A DNA stretch of 7,999 bases from Deltaproteobacteria bacterium (lineage in GTDB: Bacteria; Desulfobacterota; Dissulfuribacteria; Dissulfuribacterales; JALVPX01). The DNA is taken from contig JALVPX010000001.1 of assembly GCA_027031565.1 (NCBI GenBank), positions 1 to 7,999 of the forward strand. The letters are read 5' to 3'. The translations under genes were made by a program, and so were the position numbers. How positions within the stretch are numbered: position 1 is the first letter of the stretch; every line of letters begins with the position of its first letter. The notes under the pieces are model-generated. The model was given only the letters and a program-made list of their open reading frames with translations, did not search any database and was not told the DNA's origin. Below, one piece after another: positions 5,701 through 7,999 of the stretch.

Positions 5701-6126
5701 GCCGCGGTCATAACCTACGCTTGTTGGTGGGGTGGGGGTAGTAAGGTAGGTCTGTATCATGCTTTCAAGCCCAATAGCAACTTTGTTGACCAGCCCGGCA
5801 GTGGCTGCAATCGCTGTAGGAACACCGCTTTGTATGTGAAACTGCCCTGTGACATCGTCTCTTATTGTAACGGAGGAGTTCCCCGACAAGAAAATTGCGT
5901 GTAGAAAAATTGCTATCAGGCCAGCCCTAGCCCAAAAGGTGATACTGTTCGGCCTTCCGCCAAGAATGAAACCCCAAGAGCCTGCCACTGCCGCAAGAAC
6001 AGTAGCAAGCAGAAAAACACTTGTAAGCAATCCAGTGTAGGTAGGGGATGCACAGACCATGGCAATAAAGATCCACATATCCCTAACAAGCTCAAAACCT
6101 CCGTGTATGATTATCTCAAAATTCAT
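2722..6126 (-). CDS. traG: TraG-like mating-pair stabilisation / pilus assembly protein
   Basis: F-type TraG acts in the inner membrane: its N-terminal half is needed for pilus assembly, its C-terminal part for mating-pair stabilisation and as the target of entry exclusion. This protein has 1134 residues against about 938 in F. Seen in order: helices at about 33-56 and 64-81; a periplasmic region starting with SGVPTAIAATAGLVNKVA, as in F; four Cys near 177, 234, 258 and 274; helices near 346-366, 375-397 and 440-455. A long soluble C-terminal half follows, Ala/Gly/Gln-rich to about 770 and then strand-rich with many Gly and Thr (about 775-1030), ending in a Ser-rich tail. It follows traH by 15 bp. 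The SD is weak (GGGG at 6139-6142, 12 nt away), suggesting coupling to traH. The family call is firm; the extra C-terminal length is unexplained. Confidence 0.9.
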   Translation of the reverse strand: MNFEIIIHGGFELVRDMWIFIAMVCASPTYTGLLTSVFLLATVLAAVAGSWGFILGGRPNSITFWARAGLIAIFLHAIFLSGNSSVTIRDDVTGQFHIQSGVPTAIAATAGLVNKVAIGLESMIQTYLTTPTPPTSVGYDRGTVMLREAFVGAMSSVLATQIDPGMQFSADMYAHDCIAIEAAARSSYKGQLERTSDQITTWSVAAHPALFTWSGLDASGAPLPPGTGNQNVSCQEAWSRMNNYLASPAWASTVDKFCEVMEYDASDTLSRTACRQIFRNSIQQWVLGGGSMTPEQITQNLFFARTWNNFLAGLGNKEAALAQSYATAGARSGAMSLMLNQFLPTVKTIVFAILCGLIPLIVILMMTPAGIDAVKFMFGLFIWWAIWCCVDMICYTMWLNRANGLFELISAGGQMGIKGLAQCWPMADRALTQLGTMRGFGMLIASAVTFGVLRLGGSSMAHLSAGLVRSLAAGIDAGAPRVGPQAGEAQTKQMVSSEAVQKMMSRTVMARNLGGSWSGFTRQTSWQEMAKESKNFHQMNALAQRHGSTTGSGYHSLGQTLGDTAATKTEAEIARAGGLGGPDAARFQGAIDGMRQGSGAVGAWQEYEALRKTGLLTPGTTFRDYQAGKATLAGALAGTNAYAFKKEAERIGMSVPMAAEMVSRLEKGTAIGGAVNTSNYLGGGNISSAVDVRGYTEGQKKLNEAVKMMANNAVASYLQTGNIPPSTVSTLNQLTSTPEGQRFLEKHLNNMEISGATHIQAKRLTEMADQAGMKDIEVKPGDKVSASFGYDPKTGRLGLADLKTSHAAEEVRGSKVDSGTVVSKAMTTEQFSNWLGQHRESLRPGIYKQYKKELEKGTFDNGVSVKYAVNDKGQIVVSELKALDKSSSGMRIDDTNTIRALTYDPEVGDYVLKEGYLAENNGEFYLVSGNVRYGLDKGVVTMEQSPDGTQALMFQDVKVDPNSGKIVAGKETSILVREGAITKAGITHKGTIYEDTNTGNVLVVNAKAGGFYEYTETGNHWTVYRGWDARGSYMLSRVKDTLSLIGGEEFGVDATQFAGDVAKGAAEIGEAYRVLRTIKSIKTGSNKDQIPSSGSTHTQHSSSPSNILGPDGKTPASEYQSFGRNPKMSIKYQD
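2735..2776. repeat. direct repeat flanking a palindrome at the traG 3' end
   Basis: TTGATACTCA occurs at 2735-2744 and again at 2767-2776. Between them lies a perfect inverted repeat, TTTTGGA (2746-2752) and TCCAAAA (2758-2764), with a 5-nt loop. All of it is within the last codons of traG, where the repeat encodes part of EYQSFG and of SIKYQD. It is not followed by a T-run that would make it a terminator for either convergent message. Confidence 0.5.
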
Positions 6127-6141
6127 AAATCCATTCTACCC

Positions 6142-7560
6142 CTATGGATTTGATAGTTTGGTTCTTACTGCGGTGTCATTTATTTCCTGCAAAAGAAGGA
6201 TTAAGTCGTTTACGCGCGCAAGATTTTTTTGTTCCAGCATCCAGACTGCCCGAGCTTTTTCGGATGCGTAAAGAACTCTTTGCTGGTACTCCTTTAGTGC
6301 CGTGTCGATACTCGTATCGTGCTCACACAGGTAGCAGTTACGGTCAGGCGGAACATTGCCTTGGCAGGCCTTGACCTTGTTTTCCTGGATAAACCTGATG
6401 GCTTTTGTGATTTCAGCGTAGATGATTTGCATTATTGAATATCCAAAGCCATAGGCAGCAGGATCAACCAGGCTTTGGATCGCCACAGGATTAGCCTGGT
6501 AAATATATAATTGTTTCATGTAGTTTAGGATTGGCAGGGGCAACACCCTAAGCCAATTCACTTCTGTTGCAGACAAAGAAGAACCTGTCATGAGGGCATT
6601 GTAGGCATTTTGGAGAACATTCGACACCTTGGTTTTCAGCGGCGTAACGCTGCTAAGGGTACACGCGCCTCCTACCCCTGCTGTGATTGGTTTTTCCTCT
6701 GCAACACCCTCAACAAATGCCTTGAACGACTTCTCTTCGTTTTCTGCCCCGCAGGATGGAACCAGATGGGCGAACCAAAACCCATTCACATGTTCGAAAG
6801 TAATGTCTCCTACATACCCTCGAACTAGGTTTTCCAGTGAGTCCTTGTCTGAACCCGGGAAATAGTTTGAGTGAATGTATTTAAGCAGGCTGCCTGTCTG
6901 CAGTATCAGCAAAAAATCAGACGGACATCCGTTATTTGTTTGTTGGTTGTCGGGAGCCGGGGGGATTCCATTATTTGTATCAAAAATGTTCCTAAGAACC
7001 CTGTAAGCAAGGCTGCTGTTATCAGCCTTGAACTCAACCTTCGGGATAGCATCTTTTAAAAACTGGCCAGCAGCTTTATAAGTGTCTTGAGGAACAAGGC
7101 TTGCTGCTGCATAGCCTAACCTTTGCGAAAGGGCGCACGAATTATATTGCGTTTGGTTGAGCAGGTCAGAAATCGATTTTGCAGTGTCTATTATTGACCC
7201 TGCCTCTTTCGATATAGACCTGAGCGCAAACTGGAATGCAAAGTATGGTGCACTAGAGATTATGTTTTGTGCCTGCTGGACCAGGTAGTCAAAGTCCATG
7301 AAGTGGAAGCCTCCCAGAAAAACGTCTATACCGCCACATCCAATAGAAATTTTGGGAGGTTGGAATGAAGCTATCTGGTCTGAGACAAACCCGCTTCTTA
7401 CTGAAAGATTACCGAAAGAAACATATCCCCTCTGTCCTGATTCGTAATAAGACGGTCCCGAATAGACCGCCACTGTATTATCAACCCAGTCATCGACCCA
7501 GTCTGCAAAAGCAGACTGCGCCAACAACAAGAAAGATAAGAAAATCATAAATCGGATCAT
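6142..7560 (-). CDS. traH: TraH-like F-type pilus assembly / mating-pair protein
   Basis: TraH is a periplasmic, outer-membrane-associated protein that works with TraF, TraW, TrbI and others in F-pilus extension and retraction. This 472-residue product (F TraH about 458) has a clear signal peptide with cleavage after SAFA at 19. The family hallmark GCGGIDVFLGGF is at about 74-85, followed by helical segments resembling the F protein (YLVQQAQNIISSAPYFAFQFAL). A Cys near 142 precedes QRLG. Toward the end, NYMKQLYIYQ and a helical stretch lead to a C-terminal coiled-coil-like region (about 418-465). A CYLC motif at about 409-412 may form a disulfide in the periplasm. The ATG overlaps the traF stop (ATGA, 7557-7560) and has an SD (AGGGAG, 7569-7574) 8 nt upstream, so traF and traH are co-translated. 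Confidence 0.93.
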   Translation of the reverse strand: MIRFMIFLSFLLLAQSAFADWVDDWVDNTVAVYSGPSYYESGQRGYVSFGNLSVRSGFVSDQIASFQPPKISIGCGGIDVFLGGFHFMDFDYLVQQAQNIISSAPYFAFQFALRSISKEAGSIIDTAKSISDLLNQTQYNSCALSQRLGYAAASLVPQDTYKAAGQFLKDAIPKVEFKADNSSLAYRVLRNIFDTNNGIPPAPDNQQTNNGCPSDFLLILQTGSLLKYIHSNYFPGSDKDSLENLVRGYVGDITFEHVNGFWFAHLVPSCGAENEEKSFKAFVEGVAEEKPITAGVGGACTLSSVTPLKTKVSNVLQNAYNALMTGSSLSATEVNWLRVLPLPILNYMKQLYIYQANPVAIQSLVDPAAYGFGYSIMQIIYAEITKAIRFIQENKVKACQGNVPPDRNCYLCEHDTSIDTALKEYQQRVLYASEKARAVWMLEQKNLARVNDLILLLQEINDTAVRTKLSNP

Positions 7561-7999
7561 CTCACTATCTCCCTGGAAGCGGTTACAGGCAGGGGCTCGG
7601 CATAATTTTCAGGAACAGCATCGCCATAAACTATCCTGAGACCCCTGTACAGGTTCATTTCTATTTGATCCTTTGATGTTGTGCCTGTAAGGATCGGGAA
7701 AGGCGGATTGCCTATTCTCGAAATCACCCACGCCTGTGGGATCGCACTGACCCCAATGGAATCTGCAAGCGTCCGGGCATTTTCAAAGGAAAGATCATAA
7801 GCCCTGAATTCTATACCCCTGGCCTTGCAGAAATCTTTCATGATTTTTTTGGCAGGGGCAGAAAGTGGCACGCCCTTGGCGAGAAAAAGAAGGACGGCAA
7901 TTTCATCGGTCTTGTCTTTTATGTAGCTCTTTACGGCAGCAAGCCTGGCCTTGGCTGTGGCCACCCTGCCGGAAAAGTTGTATGGGCTTTGGGTGACTG
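7557..7999 (-). CDS. traF: TraF-like periplasmic thioredoxin-fold protein, partial
   Basis: Only the C-terminal part, about 147 codons, is in the window; the frame is open to the edge, and the in-frame GTG at 7964 is probably internal because VTQSPYNFSGR continues upstream of it. The visible part shows a thioredoxin-like pattern: strand IAVLLFLAKG, a helix (APAKKIMKDFCKARG), strand IEFRAYDLS, then SIGVSAIPQAWVIS with the cis-proline loop (AIP), and a final strand and helix. Where thioredoxins carry CxxC there is GVPLSAP, so it cannot do thiol-disulfide exchange. F TraF also lacks CxxC and works in pilus assembly with TraH, while TrbB does the redox work. Its place directly before traH supports TraF. 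A degenerate TrbB-like protein is the alternative. Confidence 0.82.
   Translation of the reverse strand, partial: VTQSPYNFSGRVATAKARLAAVKSYIKDKTDEIAVLLFLAKGVPLSAPAKKIMKDFCKARGIEFRAYDLSFENARTLADSIGVSAIPQAWVISRIGNPPFPILTGTTSKDQIEMNLYRGLRIVYGDAVPENYAEPLPVTASREIVR

Noticed and set aside
1..7999. CRISPR array, tRNA, rRNA or insertion sequence
   Set aside because: No regularly spaced repeats, no cloverleaf-like or rRNA-like stretches, and no transposase or terminal inverted repeats were seen by eye.

Overview
This window is part of an F-type conjugative transfer (type IV secretion) module from a Gram-negative bacterium, carried on a plasmid or an integrative conjugative element. Three proteins on the minus strand resemble F-plasmid mating-pair genes, in the order traF (partial), traH, traG. 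A fourth minus-strand gene, a traT-like surface-exclusion lipoprotein, lies about 1.8 kb further downstream. The host cannot be named from the sequence. The moderate GC content, the outer-membrane lipoprotein and the diverged F-type proteins suggest a proteobacterium-like host outside the enterics, possibly Desulfobacterota-like; this is a low-confidence inference.

Layout, right to left along the minus strand. 7999-7557 is the C-terminal part of a TraF-like periplasmic protein with a thioredoxin-type fold and no CxxC. It overlaps by 4 bp the TraH gene (7560-6142), which has a signal peptide and the conserved GCGGIDVF motif. After 15 bp follows a large TraG (6126-2722): an N-terminal membrane part, a periplasmic loop with four Cys, more membrane helices, and a long C-terminal domain. 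The tight packing indicates one transcript. The traT-like gene (898-173) has its own leader and candidate promoter and ends at a strong hairpin terminator (143-169).

Between traG and traT, where F carries traS, lies an accessory block mostly on the plus strand: a ribbon-helix-helix antitoxin and RelE-type toxin pair (1243-1720), a small membrane-anchored charged protein (1779-2057), a weaker minus-strand 73-residue ORF (2075-2296), and a second small membrane protein (2384-2725) whose stop codon overlaps the traG stop head-on. The toxin-antitoxin operon and the 2384 gene each have a TTGACA-17-bp promoter candidate and share a 24-bp near-identical sequence (1099-1122 and 2317-2340), the most distinctive unexplained signal here.

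Together, TraF, TraH and TraG would help assemble the pilus and stabilise mating pairs. TraT would block redundant mating at the outer membrane. The toxin-antitoxin pair would stabilise the element. The two small membrane proteins are unrecognised; by position they are candidates for an entry-exclusion or accessory role, but that is inference only.
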